From Plazaster borealis (lineage: Eukaryota; Echinodermata; Asteroidea; Forcipulatida; Labidiasteridae), in NCBI GenBank assembly GCA_021014325.1, contig CM037457.1, forward strand, positions 11,908,538 to 11,972,537: a stretch of 64,000 nucleotides of DNA, written 5' to 3'. Positions 53,271-63,762 of this stretch are shown here, in pieces. The notes beneath the pieces are model-generated. The model was not told where the DNA came from and ran no database searches. It saw only the letters and a list, made by a program, of their open reading frames with translations. The stretch's first letter is position 1; the number at the start of each line of letters is the position of its first letter. A program made the position numbers and the translations under genes.

Positions 53271-53719
53271 GAGGATGGAAATACAAAAGAGATTTTAGCA
53301 CTTGATACAATTTTAATAACCCAACTTGAGCTAAGAAAAAAAAAAAGCGGTTGCAACAAAATAACACAAGTATTGTGCGTGAGTGTACATACATTGTACC
53401 CATGGACCACATCAACGCTGCAGCAATGAAGCCAGCGCAGTCGAGCATGCAAAGAGCCATGAAACATGGGATCGATACTTGCAACATATGCAAATTAGTT
53501 GTGTATTTCTGCTCATGAGAGATAATGTAGAGTCCGGCCACAAAAAATTCACTTGTGATTTTTAATCAGCTAGTATACTTCTCATTGATGGATCAACAGT
53601 CAATGATTCAAATGAACTTTGGTACTTTCTTGATTACAGAAAAAATAGCTGTTTAACATTTCAATCAAATTTGTACTGTCAAAAAAATTAATAAATAAAT
53701 CGGGCAATGCCTCTTTAAA
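53271..53719. other. No gene recognised
   Basis: An A run at about 53335-53347 is present. Frames on both strands here have no recognised domain. Confidence 0.35.
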
Positions 53720-54376
53720 CTCCATTGAGGAAGACTTTGTCATTTAAAGGGACTAACATATCAAGTACTTTAAATTCTCAATTGGGACATTGATCATACT
53801 GAGGCATTGGAGAAAATTGGTGAAGCCTCTTTAAAGGTAGGGTCATAGATTGGTAATACTCAACAAATTAATGATCATTACAATTTTACTTGGTAAGAAG
53901 CACTGAAGCTGTTGATTATAGTACTAACTATTTTAAGAAAGGATTCCCTTGGAAGTAATATGGTTTGGATAATTTTTCACCCAAAACCATTTTAATCTGA
54001 GAAACGATTCATGCATGAATCATTTTATCAGATTTCTGAGGGCTGGTGTCCGTTCGTAAATGCTGCGGCCAGAGATGCGGTTGTTACCCGCTGTCACCTT
54101 GCTAAATGCGGATGGATTCATCATTCTTGTGAAAATATCCTGACAGTTTTTTGCTGTTTTCTCAACAAGTACAGACTGTATTCAGCTGAAACGTTCACAA
54201 TGTGACTTTTTTTTAATATCGTTCTTCATAATTTTGCCTACAAATCAGCATTACGCTGAAACAAAAAAATCTATAACCCTACCTTTAAACTCAAGCAATG
54301 GAAAGTTGTCAATTACAGGAGTGAACACACTTCAAATTCGCAATCGAGACATCAACCATACTGTGGCAGTGGAACA
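53720..54376 (+). repeat. Direct repeat flanking a TIR element
   Basis: CTTTAAATTCTCAATTGGGA, CATTGATCATACTGAGGCA (about 53771-53812) reappears as CTTCAAATTCGCAATCGAGA, CATCAACCATACTGTGGCA (about 54331-54372). Weaker matches extend left from each. The copies lie on either side of the element at 53829-54289. Confidence 0.65.
53829..54289 (+). mobile_element. TIR element, TTTAAAGGTAGGGT ends
   Basis: It starts CTTTAAAGGTAGGGTCATAG and ends CTATAACCCTACCTTTAAA. The left interior (TTTTACTTGGTAAGAAGC, AGCTGTTGATTATAGTA) is a diverged relative of MITE-1. The right interior is different (CAGCTGAAACGTTCACAATG). No ORF of note. Confidence 0.8.
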
Positions 54377-54504
54377 AATTTTGGGAAACTCTCTCCTTAT
54401 ATGGAATACAAGAAGGCAAACAGTTATCACTCGATCAACAAGGTTCCCAAGCCTGTTGGATTCCCAATCAAGGACAGAATATTGGACAGCAGTCTCGATT
54501 TGAT
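54377..54504. other. No gene recognised
   Basis: Unassigned spacer between the duplicated segment and the palindrome cluster. Confidence 0.3.
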
Positions 54505-54926
54505 CTTCCCCCAATGGGGAGTTATATCCCCTGTTTAGTACTATCTGGACATGAAAGCTGCATCACCTTGATGAGGATATTTCCCCAATGGGGAGGCATT
54601 AATAATAACAGTCATGGCTTTAATAAAGAAAGTGTTCAATACAAGGTTTCCCCTTTATCTTTGACCCAATCCCCCATCGAGGTACTTTAGTTAAATCCCC
54701 CATCGGGGGTATAGAGTTCTAAACCAGAATGCATATTAGTCCCAATTGTGCTAGCAATAACAAAACCCACATGAATCGTATTGCACATTAACAATAGTGG
54801 TAAACTAACACTTAGGGTCACTTATCCCCATATGGGCTCTATGGTTCCAATTAGGACACCGATCTCCCTAGGGTCACTTATCCCCATATGGGCTCTATGG
54901 TTCCAAATAGGACACCGATCTCCCTA
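54505..54926. repeat. Cluster of CCCC-GGGG palindromes and a 56-bp tandem duplicate
   Basis: Short palindromes CCCCCAATGGGGAG (54508), CCCCAATGGGGAGG (54583), CCCCCATCGAGG (54670) and CCCCCATCGGGGG (54695) are spaced through the region. TTATCCCCATATGGGCTC occurs twice inside a perfect-looking 56-bp tandem duplicate at 54814-54926 that also has GACACCGATCTCCCTAG. Confidence 0.8.
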
Positions 54927-55261
54927 GACTGGCACAGCCTGCTTGATAACAGTCCAGCGAGACTTAATCGGGCGTGAAAAATGAACATCAATCACAAGCG
55001 GTGTGTGAAATCAAATACTTCCGACGTTGGAATTTGATTCATCAACAGAATTTGGGTCGATACAATTTTGTGGATGGCCTGGAGGAATTTTCTTAGAAAG
55101 GTGACTTTCGGAGTGTGAGCCAGACAGAGCAGAACGCAGTTTGAGATTTTCACAGTCATGATTTGGTGAACAATGTAATTGCTTTCAACTGTGTTAAATA
55201 CAGTAATTGAAATTCTCATTCAGATTTCTCCGAGCGGGAAAGTTGCACTCAATGGGTGTGA
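54927..55261. other. No gene recognised
   Basis: No exon or shared repeat recognised. Confidence 0.35.
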
Positions 55262-55426
55262 AGGGAATTTCATCAAACTGTTTTACTAAAAGTCAAACAT
55301 TAGCAGGGAACCAGTCACAAACAATATACACTACATGATATTTTGGTTGGTAACCCATTTCTGCTGAGCAAAATTTCTCTGTACTAAGCATTATTTTTGT
55401 GCTTGAAAGCTTTATGGAAATCAGGC
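55262..55426. mobile_element. MITE-4 copy, diverged
   Basis: It shares GGGAACCAGTCACAAACAAT, TATTTTGGTTGGTAACCC and GAAAGCTTTATGGAAATCAG with 31490-31681. Ends are eroded. Confidence 0.65.
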
Positions 55427-56244
55427 CCTTTTTGATTGTGACTGGCTTCGTGCTTACTTCTCCTTCGCATAAAGTTTATTTCTGCTTGAGTAGATTTTGT
55501 AAAATGAGTCCTATAACATATCTACCTGCTTATTAAGCAAATAATTTTATTGCTAAGTTTCTGCGCCCACCAGATTTGTGAAGATGGGCCTTCATTCTTG
55601 TTAGACAACACCGCCTTTTCCCTGAGCTATTTGTTGACATATTTCTCATTCATTCAACAACAAGGAAAAGACATGCACCCAATATATCACAAGTGATAGG
55701 ATTGTGGTGGGTGCTGGCAAAATTAAATGCTGCATCACTTAGTCCTTGATCCCCCCTGACTTTCTGGATCCGCCCCCCCCCCACTACATACCAAAATATA
55801 ATGTTTTTCAAAATACGAACGAACAAATAAAACAAGGCAATATTTGACTAGATACCCCCTCCCCGACCCCTCAAATTACTAAATGGAATGTCCCCCCCTT
55901 TGGACATGCAAAGCTCTTTGACAGCTCCACTATATAAACAAGTTTATATTAACTTGATTAAAGAGAAATAGCTAGAGAGAAATAAAATCATGTAGAACAA
56001 TTTTTATGCAGTGCTCTAATTTGGAAATGGATCTAAGTAGGGTAACACCACTGACTTTAAATTGATTAGAAGTGGGCCACTCTGGCGAATAATTAAGTTA
56101 TCTACTATTAGGAGGAGAAAGGGGAACGGGGGCTTTGTCCATCCATGGTCCAACAGATGTGAACATATGGAAAATATCTCTACATGGTATAGATAGGTCC
56201 CACTTGAAGTCGTCAATGATAATATTTTTTTATTACAACTATGC
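55427..56244. other. No gene recognised
   Basis: C-rich runs occur at 55773-55782 and 55890-55899. No exon recognised. Confidence 0.4.
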
Positions 56245-56620
56245 GGTAATGCGTAAATACCACGTGCGGCACGTGGGAGGTTTGATCAAACGATTGGTCG
56301 GTGAACCACTTGGCTGTGTAGAAGAAGAAAAAATAGAGCTCTTGATGCAGCTCAAAGCCAAAGCCCAAGTTGCATGTACAGATGACGTTTATCGGGATTT
56401 ATCAACACAGTTTGGTGTTTGTATCGGGGGGGGGGGGGGGTTGAAGGTTTTTTTATTTTATTTTTTATTTTATTTTTATTTTATTTTATTTATTTTTTTA
56501 TTTTTTTGGGGGGCAGGTTTGTGCTCCAGTTGCTGCTAACAGATGACCCCCTTTTTCTATTTTACTTCTTTTTTGGGGGGGAAGGGGATAGGGAAGGGGG
56601 GGTGGGTAACTGATCATGAC
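56245..56620. repeat. Dispersed repeat (partner of 31095) plus poly-G and T-rich tract
   Basis: 56245-56420 aligns with 31095-31262 (AAATACCACGTGCGGCACG, GATTGGTCGGTGAACCA, CAAAGCCAAAGCCCAAGTTG). It is followed by a run of about 14 G (56427-56440) and a (TTTTA)n-rich tract (56448-56508), then more G runs. The + frame 56135-56539 crosses it and I regard it as chance. Confidence 0.65.
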
Positions 56621-57477
56621 GCCACTGTAGCGACATCGTCTGCTATAAAGAATTACCTTTTAACAAAATTGGGCCATGCACGCCTAGAGTCACAGAAGCA
56701 ATCAGTAGATTACTAAAGAGGCACGCTCATATACGTGCCAACCTAAGAGGTCTATTGTATAATCATACTGACAAATGTTTATAGATGATGCCTTTCAGAC
56801 ATCAAGTTATGGATAAAACAATATTCTGGCTAACATGAATTAAAGCTTGCTTGAACCACCCCCCCCCCAACCCTCTCTCCCTCCTCCGGAGGGATTAATC
56901 CAGACACGTTATCCTACCCTACCTGTTTTGATCCGAGATGGTTGAATACGACAGGTGTTATGAAATAAGGGGCAAATATCTCCAGCTACGAAAGCTACAA
57001 ATGTCATTAGTGAGCAAGGGGGAAAAAAACCTCTTACATTATTATTTGTTTTCAACCCTTGAATGTCAATCTAGATGAGTGGAGGTAAACTGAGGGAAAT
57101 CTGCAGGGGAAATTATTAAATTGAGGTGGATTTAGGGCTACTCTATTTCGGTAAAGCTACCTGGATAACAGAATCTGGAACTTTTTTGCTCAAAGTGGTT
57201 CACGACGGTGCGAATCAGCTGCCCCGGATTCTAATTTTCTATGGTGGAATTCGTGTGTAAAAAAGTTACTTATTGTAAAGCGGATGATGGTTTTAATCTA
57301 CTTGAGTGAAGATCGGATCAAAATCAAACAAAAACCCGAGGATACGGCCCGCTGGGAATAAAGACACATGTATTTGTAGGTCCAGTAATTGACGCAGTCA
57401 TTGCCTGGTACTCAGCTCTCAATGATTAAACCATACACATTTATCTGATTGACATTTTGCAACAAGACAAATTGTTA
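56621..57477. other. No gene recognised
   Basis: No exon, RNA gene or shared repeat recognised. Poly-C at about 56859-56868. Confidence 0.4.
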
Positions 57478-57535
57478 ATGGCCTCACGTTTCGACACTAG
57501 CAGAGTCTCTCTCAAAGGCTATAACAGATTGGCAT
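57478..57535 (-). mobile_element. Element T fragment
   Basis: GTTAATGGCCTCACGTTTCG, CACTAGCAGAGTC and TCTCTCAAAGGCTA match the inverse of the core at 42355-42395. It gives an uninterrupted reference for the SINE insertion point at 1.66 kb. Confidence 0.6.
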
Positions 57536-58018
57536 TTTATCTAAAGATTCCAGACACAGGCACTAGCTAAGCGTTAAACCTGAATCAAAGTGAAAACGTT
57601 CAAATAGTGTTTGATTCAACACTTTGTTGACCACAGACCACGGAACCTGTGACACCACATGCTTACATAAGATCCACAGAGCCTGGACCTCCTGCCGGCA
57701 CAATTTGAATTTGTACCCACCTCAAATATAGGCAACCACCTAAATCTGATTTTTTTTTATTGAGATTGTACTCTATGATTTTTTTATCAACTTTTGATAT
57801 GAAGGAAGGGGACACATCTCAAAATTTGTTCACCTGTTACTTTTAAAACTCTTGAAATTTAGTGGAAATTATTACACAAAATGTCAAATTTCCCATGTGA
57901 ACAGTATCTTGCTTACCAAAAAGGACCTGAAATGTACAAAGTCACTCTTTTCTGTAAACAAAGGTAACACAGTCTATGGTTAAATGCCTATATATGAAAC
58001 AATACGATATCAAAACAA
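57536..58018. other. No gene recognised
   Basis: No exon or shared repeat recognised. Confidence 0.35.
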
Positions 58019-58620
58019 TAAGGCGCAATTTTGATTTCGCGCTTTCTACAGGCATCTCAAAGTGCTCCATATTTTTACGACATGGGATGTATGCAGAGTT
58101 ATTTTGAATTATGAGACCAATCATACCACGTTGTAAGGGTTTACAAGGTGATGCAGCACAACCTGCAGCCAACCATGCCAGAAACACTATAGAAAGCCCC
58201 CTTTCATAACAAGACGTGACTGGGTTCTTATACATGCATTACACAACACACATGCAGGACCTACGACTTTACATCCCTTCCGAAGGACGAAGCATTAATG
58301 GTTAATGACACAAGTGCCATGACCAAGAATCGAACCCACGCTCTGACCACACCAGCCAACCATGCCGGAAACACCCAGGAAAGCCCCTTGTATAGCCTGT
58401 GCAATTCTCGTGCGTATTCGAACATTGGGACACGTTAAAGGCTGTGAGTTTGTTTCCTTCACGCGTTAAAGCATCGTGCAAGGGACCAAAGTGGTCCCAA
58501 AAATGTTCGAATACGTGCGAGACTTGCATGGTCTATTGACAAAGACTGGTTCTTTAACATGCATTACACAGGACCTACTGCCATCCGATCCATTGCCATC
58601 CCATCCCTATCCATTTGTAA
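58019..58620 (-). mobile_element. SINE-L, diverged, with partial second copy
   Basis: 58019-58350 is a minus-strand SINE-L (GCATCTCAAAGTGCTCC, GAGACCAATCATACCACG, AATCGAACCCACGCTCTGA). A second partial copy starts near 58350: CAGCCAACCATGCCGGAAAC repeats 58163, and after MITE-8 it resumes TTAACATGCATTACACAGG, repeating 58231. Confidence 0.7.
58391..58537. mobile_element. MITE-8, palindromic, inside SINE-L
   Basis: Left ATAGCCTGTGCAATTCTCG to GTATTCGAACAT, right ATGTTCGAATACGTGCGAG to GACTTGCATGGTCTAT. It is 22 bases longer than the 18.5 kb copy, through a GGGACCAAAGTGGTCCC palindrome near the right arm. Confidence 0.85.
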
Positions 58621-59525
58621 ATTATATTTTTAGTGACTTGTCTTGTACTTTCTTGGTGTTTTTAAGTGTAAGATTTTTTTAAGGGTCATGCAGGTGTGAA
58701 AGATGGGGGTCGGCGAAATCCAATTATATTTTGCAACTTTGATGTACTATGAAGACTATTTACAAAAATGATATTAAAAAAATCTGCAGTACCCCCCTCA
58801 GGAAAATAATGGTACCCCCTAAAAATGAGCCCAAAATCATGTACAAGAAGGAGCTTAAAAACAGTTTTACGTCTAACTTACAGAAGTTACTACAGAAAAA
58901 CTAAGCAACCAATTGATCTCAAACAAAAATATTTTTAATGTGCATACATTTGTGCTTGCACACACAATAGTACAGATGCTTACTACTTTAGCAAAATTTA
59001 TTTTTCGTTACACCAAATTACCCCATTTTACAAAATTTCAAAAATTGGAAAAATGTAAAATTTTGCCCTATTTTGAATTTGATTATTTTCTATATTCAGG
59101 CTAATTTCCAAATGTCCTTCATAACAACACATTGCACACCCTTCAGCAATAGCCCTATGCTTTCAAAAGTGTGGGTTTTTATTTTTTTCTTGAGTGAGAT
59201 GTCTTGAAGTATTTGTCTTTTTGTGCTTTGTAAAATTTGCAACAAGTTAGACTTTACTTAAAAAAAACATGATTTTAAAATAAATTTCATTTATTTTGCA
59301 ATCAAGTTGAACAATTAGGATCATATCATATATATTTTATTTACATAAAAGTAAAATACAAAAATGGACCTTAACCGTTTCATGTATAACGGTGTTTTGA
59401 TGCTATATGGGCAAAAAATCGCGTTATTAGTAGGCCTTTGAAATTTGTTGCTAAAACCATTACTGTCTTTTTTTTCTTCTTCTATTTTATCATTTTCTGT
59501 TATTTCCTCAACTGAAATTAATCAG
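58621..59525. other. Unassigned; right part is probable intron with acceptor
   Basis: AT-rich with no recognised repeat. A T/C-rich tract (59466-59518) and CAG at 59523-59525 form a plausible 3' splice site for the exon that follows. No upstream exon was recognised. Confidence 0.45.
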
Positions 59526-60265
59526 CGTATGATAGCATAAGAAAGCAGTGGGCGGACAAAGTTTCAGGCGTCCACGCTCAACAACAGTACACAGTGCCTC
59601 TGATACCAGCAGCTGAGGCAGAGTCTAGCACCAGCTCAGGAACTGTGGCTGGATCAGCTGGGAAAATGATCATACAGAACATGGGGTGGGCATTGAAAGG
59701 TCCGAGAAAAGTATCAGCTTTGTCTGAAAATATCAAATCTTTTCTGACTGATCAGTTCAATGTAGGTATAAGAACTGGGCACAAAGCCGATGCCACGCAC
59801 ATTGCAAAAGTCATGAAAACCTTGAAAAATATCAATGGTCAGTTTGTTTTCCTTCCCGCAGAATGGCGGGCTGCGAAACAAATTTCAAGTTTTTTTAGTA
59901 GGCTTGCAGCTGCTCAGAAAAGGCATCAAGCAGGCAAAGGTCACCATGATGATGTGGACATAGATGCGAGTGAAGAAGACTTTCGTACTTGGGAAAGTTC
60001 AGAGAACGAAGAAAGACTTCGCAAATCAGTTTATGCTGAAATAGACATTTCCCATCCAATCATGTTTGGTGATATCAATGTTTGTACACAGGACAAAGGT
60101 AAATCGAAACGCATAAGTGAATTGAAAGATATGTGTGAAAACTTTTGATTGAAAGTTGAAGGACCTGAAACGCGCAAAGAAAGTTTCATCAAAGTACTGA
60201 AAAGTCTTGTTGGTCAATGTACATGTACTTGTACCAACAAAGGTGGCTCCGAAGACAAGACATAA
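59526..60265 (+). pseudogene. 3'-terminal coding exon of an uncharacterised protein, with an in-frame TGA
   Basis: After the acceptor AG (59524-59525) the frame opens as YDSIRKQWADKVSGVHAQQQ, so the intron is phase 1 and the start codon lies in an exon further left. A Ser/Ala/Gly-rich linker follows, then a compact charged block (59660-59930) with GWALKGPRK, GIRTGHKADATHIAKVMK and ISSFFSRLAAAQKR, then an acidic stretch (DDVDIDASEEDF). At 60146-60148 a TGA follows KDMCENF. The same frame continues LKVEGPETRKESFIKVLKS to a Cys-rich end (QCTCTCT) and TAA at 60263-60265. A similar block order, including the final Cys pair, seems familiar to me from uncharacterised proteins of cnidarians, lancelets and echinoderms, but I cannot name a family or function. 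The TGA may be a nonsense mutation, an error, or read through. Truncated coding is also possible. Confidence 0.65.
60146..60148 (+). other. In-frame TGA within the terminal exon
   Basis: The stop splits a frame that otherwise runs unbroken from 59522 to 60265. The downstream 38 codons have the same charged, Lys/Glu-rich character as the upstream part. The base after it is T (TGA-T), and no CTA read-through context or obvious SECIS-like structure was noticed. Confidence 0.7.
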
Positions 60266-60296
60266 TCATCATATCGTAAGCCTTCCACTTTGCAGT

Positions 60297-60302
60297 AATA
60301 AA
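60297..60302 (+). terminator. Poly(A) signal AATAAA
   Basis: A canonical hexamer 32 bases after the final TAA (60265), with a GT-containing stretch (GCAATTATGTGATCA) about 40 bases further. Its position fits the extended frame ending at 60265 and a very short 3' UTR. Confidence 0.5.
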
Positions 60303-60320
60303 ACCAACAATGTAACTAAA

Positions 60321-61599
60321 TAATACAAAAATTGAAACGTGCAATTATGTGATCATTATCAACACAGGTTATCATCATGACGATTAGCACGTTCCAAAAT
60401 AAAAAAAGGCTTATAATTAACAGAGTACAGTGTATTATCATAAATAATTGTTTTAGAAATATAAAAAGGTATAACAGGTCAAACTGATTTTGTTATGTCA
60501 TAGGTCCCAAAAGTATTATAGATCAGAAGTTCGAAATGCTATTACAACTGCCACTGTTTCTGATATCATCATGATTATAATGAGTAATTTTGGAAGCTTT
60601 TGGTAATTGAAAAAATGTAATTTTTATGCCATTTTTAAAGTTCACTTAGCATAATTTCTAAACCAAACAAGCAAATTTAAGAAATGCTATGTTATTATAT
60701 ATATAGAACACTACAGACATGACCAAAAATTGTATAAATCGGTTGAGTTTAAAGCACATTTCTGTAAAGATAGAATTTAGGGTAATTTCAGTAAAAAACA
60801 CTATATTCTTTGCATTAGAGGTGTCCAAATTTAAGGGGGTCTCACCCCAGCTAACAGAGGGGTGCCATGAATGTTTTAACATTACCAATGGGGATCCTTT
60901 CACCCCCCTTGGTGATCCCCAAATTATAATTGCAATTCGCTGACCCTCATCTTTCAACTTTATTAACAGCCTGCATGAACCTTAAAAAATCTGACACTTA
61001 ATGTTTTATTAGAGTTCTTGTCTAATTTTCATTAAAGCTTCTATACAAAACCCACTAGGAAGAAAATTCTCATGTTTTTAACATGATTGAATATAATATG
61101 AATCTTTGAATCTGTGAATCTTTGAAGAAGAAATCATTATGCCATCAATTCAGCAAAATCAGAAAAGAGTACAGCCACTGGAAATCACTAGGATGCATTC
61201 ACTTAAAAAAAATTAAAATCTCCTATTTCCTCTGAAATCATCAAGTTCCAAAAACTTGTCCATATTTTTTGGAACTTGTTGCATTGAATATATAGCAACA
61301 CAAATCTGGCACATGTGAACATTGTTTCCTCAAAGTGATTATAAAAAAAAGTTCCCATCAGCTGCATGTGGTTCTAAATTTGTTTGGTTGGTGTTAAATG
61401 TGAAAGTTACTTCGCGGTCGTCCAAAAGATTTTAACATTTCGCCGCTGCTCCCATGAAGTGACCTACATATGCTTCAAAGCCAAAAATTATTATGGTTGG
61501 TGAAAATTGCGATTGAAGTTAAATTATTTTTAAAACTGCTGTTTCGGAGACTGCTGTCTATTTTTTTTTTTTAACTTTAACTAACCCCCACCAGGGTCC
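60321..61599. other. No gene recognised
   Basis: AT-rich. 60832-60920 has several small palindromes (GGGGTCTCACCCC, GGGGATCC and GGTGATCCCC). No exon or repeat family recognised. Confidence 0.4.
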
Positions 61600-61930
61600 C
61601 TCCACATACCCTGCCAAATACAGCAGAATGCAACACAGTTGAAATGAGAACCATGCCAAATGCAACAAAATGCAACAAGGGATTTTGTTGCATTGTGCAG
61701 GCATGTTGTTTGTGTTAGAACTGAGCAAGGGGGTTTGCCCTGCTAAATGCAACAGTATGCACATAAGTGTAGTGGTGACTACAACAAAATGCAACACCAA
61801 TATGAAGTCACTTGACTGCTAAATGCAACAAATTCAGTCAAAGAATGACATCTGAGTTGCCTGCCAAATGCAACAGATTACAACAACTTTTACCATTTGG
61901 TGCATATTGTTGCATTTAGTATGGTTAGGG
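61600..61930. repeat. AAATGCAACA-rich region
   Basis: GCCAAATGCAACA or GCTAAATGCAACA occurs near 61654, 61740, 61817 and 61863, a weaker GCCAAATACAGCAGAATGCA at 61612, and the inverse TTGTTGCATTTAG at about 61909. Further AAATGCAACA words lie at 61664 and 61785. Spacing is irregular, 45-85 bp. The minus frame 61558-61800 (ILLHLA repeats) is translated from it. Confidence 0.75.
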
Positions 61931-62238
61931 TTAAGACAACAATAAAGCTGACTTCTTCATTTGTACTGTCAATATTTTTTTTTCATTCTTGCAGCTGTTT
62001 TAATGAGTTAATTCATTCCTAAACATATATGTCACTTTGTGAAAATAAAAAAAAGACGATTTGCCCGCAGAGCGCCGTGTACAAACCAATTAATATTGAG
62101 ACGGGTCACTTTGTGAAAACGCTAAGCTTCAATAGGTCCGACAGATGGATTACTTTGTGAAAATGCAACAAGTATAATCAAAAAAATGTTGAAAACTTTC
62201 TGTTCTGTATTGAAGTGTTTTATTTTCTATTTTATTAG
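61931..62238. repeat. TCACTTTGTGAAAA repeat region
   Basis: GTCACTTTGTGAAAA near 62031, TCACTTTGTGAAAA near 62105 and TTACTTTGTGAAAATGCAAC near 62151 are direct repeats about 50-75 bp apart. CAGAGCGCCGTGTACAAACC matches 43117. Confidence 0.6.
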
Positions 62239-62589
62239 GCATCATTACTCACTCAGCCCCTTCCAGTGGTAAATTCTGGGTGTGCCACTAACTTGTCCCC
62301 CTACAATGTTGGACAGAGTAATTGCGCTCTGCAAACCCACAAATTTCCCCGAGATCTGGTAGGATGTCTTCACCAACGTCTGAACAACATTCCTTTACTT
62401 TTACAATCGTCAATTTCTACTCTCCACCCTGAAAAGCTTTTCTCTGCGACTGGTGCTTATCTGTTTATAGGACAAATATTTACCCGTTACAGACCAGCTC
62501 ACGCGTGTTGTTCTTCAAATATTGATGAAACGGCCAAATGCAGGGGCGGCAATGGTCACGTATTATCACTGGGTTGTCATGGCCAATGA
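62239..62589 (+). CDS. Weak candidate exon, no recognised product
   Basis: TTTTATTTTCTATTTTATTAG ends at 62238 as a possible acceptor (the tract is T-rich). The frame then reads ASLLTQPLPVVNSGCATNLS and stays open for 116 codons to TGA at 62587-62589. It has nine or so Cys residues and several Asn/Ser-rich segments, with no domain I recognise and no poly(A) signal close by. It could be chance, as the sequence is GC-balanced and many frames of this size occur in the window. Confidence 0.2.
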   Translation, partial: ASLLTQPLPVVNSGCATNLSPYNVGQSNCALQTHKFPRDLVGCLHQRLNNIPLLLQSSISTLHPEKLFSATGAYLFIGQIFTRYRPAHACCSSNIDETAKCRGGNGHVLSLGCHGQ

Positions 62590-63360
62590 CTCATTATATT
62601 GGCTCAATGCTTTAAGTGAAAATTAGAGAGCGCGTATTTTTTTAAGACAACTCAATCTAATTCACAGCCCTTTGATTGAAGTCGAAAAAAGAAATCCCAA
62701 TTCATCGCAATCTGGTGTTCTTGTCCCACGAAAAAGCCCCACATGCAGCAACAAACAGGAAAGTTTTCAGCAAATAAATCTAAACAAAAGTAAACACCAG
62801 TGAGACTAAATTTGCAAAACCCTGGCCCAGTGGTTTGGCAATGAGTGTGTACAATGTAGTTAAGTGTAGCAATGCTGAGGGAGTGTAAATACGGAGTATT
62901 TGAACCGTATCTTTACTTTTGAATAACCGTCTACGCATGCAGCGATTGTAAGTGGTTTTAAAGAGCAAGTCGAACTCTGAAGTGTATGTCCATTCTATTC
63001 TATTGTTTATCTAATTTGCAGGATGCATGTTTTAAAACTATCGTATGATTAAATTTTCACTGACATCGCAGGCTAAGAATAAGGAGTACTATAAAAAATG
63101 GAGTAACATGAATAAACTCAGAGTGCTAAGTTTCTCAAAAATAAATTCCATTCTGGCTGAGCCCTAAGGGGTCGTTCACAAACCATACACATTTTCAATA
63201 TCCCCTCCCTCCCCCTTAAAAATGTACCAAGAAAATGTTCATTTTCTTCCACACTATTCTACATAGAGATACTTTTATGTGAATCACATGCAAACCCTGT
63301 TTATTACGAGCACAGATACAAGAAATATAAAAAGAACGTACACATCTTAAACAGCTATAT
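62590..63360. other. No gene recognised
   Basis: No exon, RNA gene or shared repeat recognised. Confidence 0.4.
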
Positions 63361-63600
63361 AATACCGTAATTTCCTGAGTACAAGACGCGCCTTATCTGA
63401 CTTTCAAAAGGTAAAACAAAAACAAAAAAAACTGCGTCTTATCTAAAGGTGCAAAAGGGGCCATGAAGCTATGTTTTTATATTTTTTTCAAAAAAAGAAA
63501 GCGTACGGCGGGCATTGACCCCCTCCCTCCCAGCGTAGGGTTTGTACGCTTGTGAAAATGTTGATAATTTTGAATGGCCCCTTTGTCTTGTGCTTAATTT
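63361..63600. mobile_element. Possible transposon end (ACCGTAATTTCC)
   Basis: ATACCGTAATTTCCTGAGTA and AAGACGCGCCTTATCTGAC, followed by ACTGCGTCTTATCTAAAGG, look like the end of a widespread DNA transposon whose termini read ACCGTATTTTCC and GACGCGCCTTAT. This is recognition from memory; no second end or copy was found in the window. Confidence 0.35.
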
Positions 63601-63762
63601 ACCAACAAATCCGAGTGAAATTCACAACCCCACTCCCGCAAAACTACAACTCTGTATATGTTACTAGGACTTGATTTACCCACTGGCCCACTGGTCAGAG
63701 TCCAGTAAATTTAGCATTGTGCCAGTAATGATAACAATAATAACATGAGACATGTGGCATGT

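Noticed and set aside
56135..56539. 134-codon plus frame
   Set aside because: The middle is a dispersed repeat also present, with stops, at 31.1 kb, and the end is poly-G and T-rich sequence.
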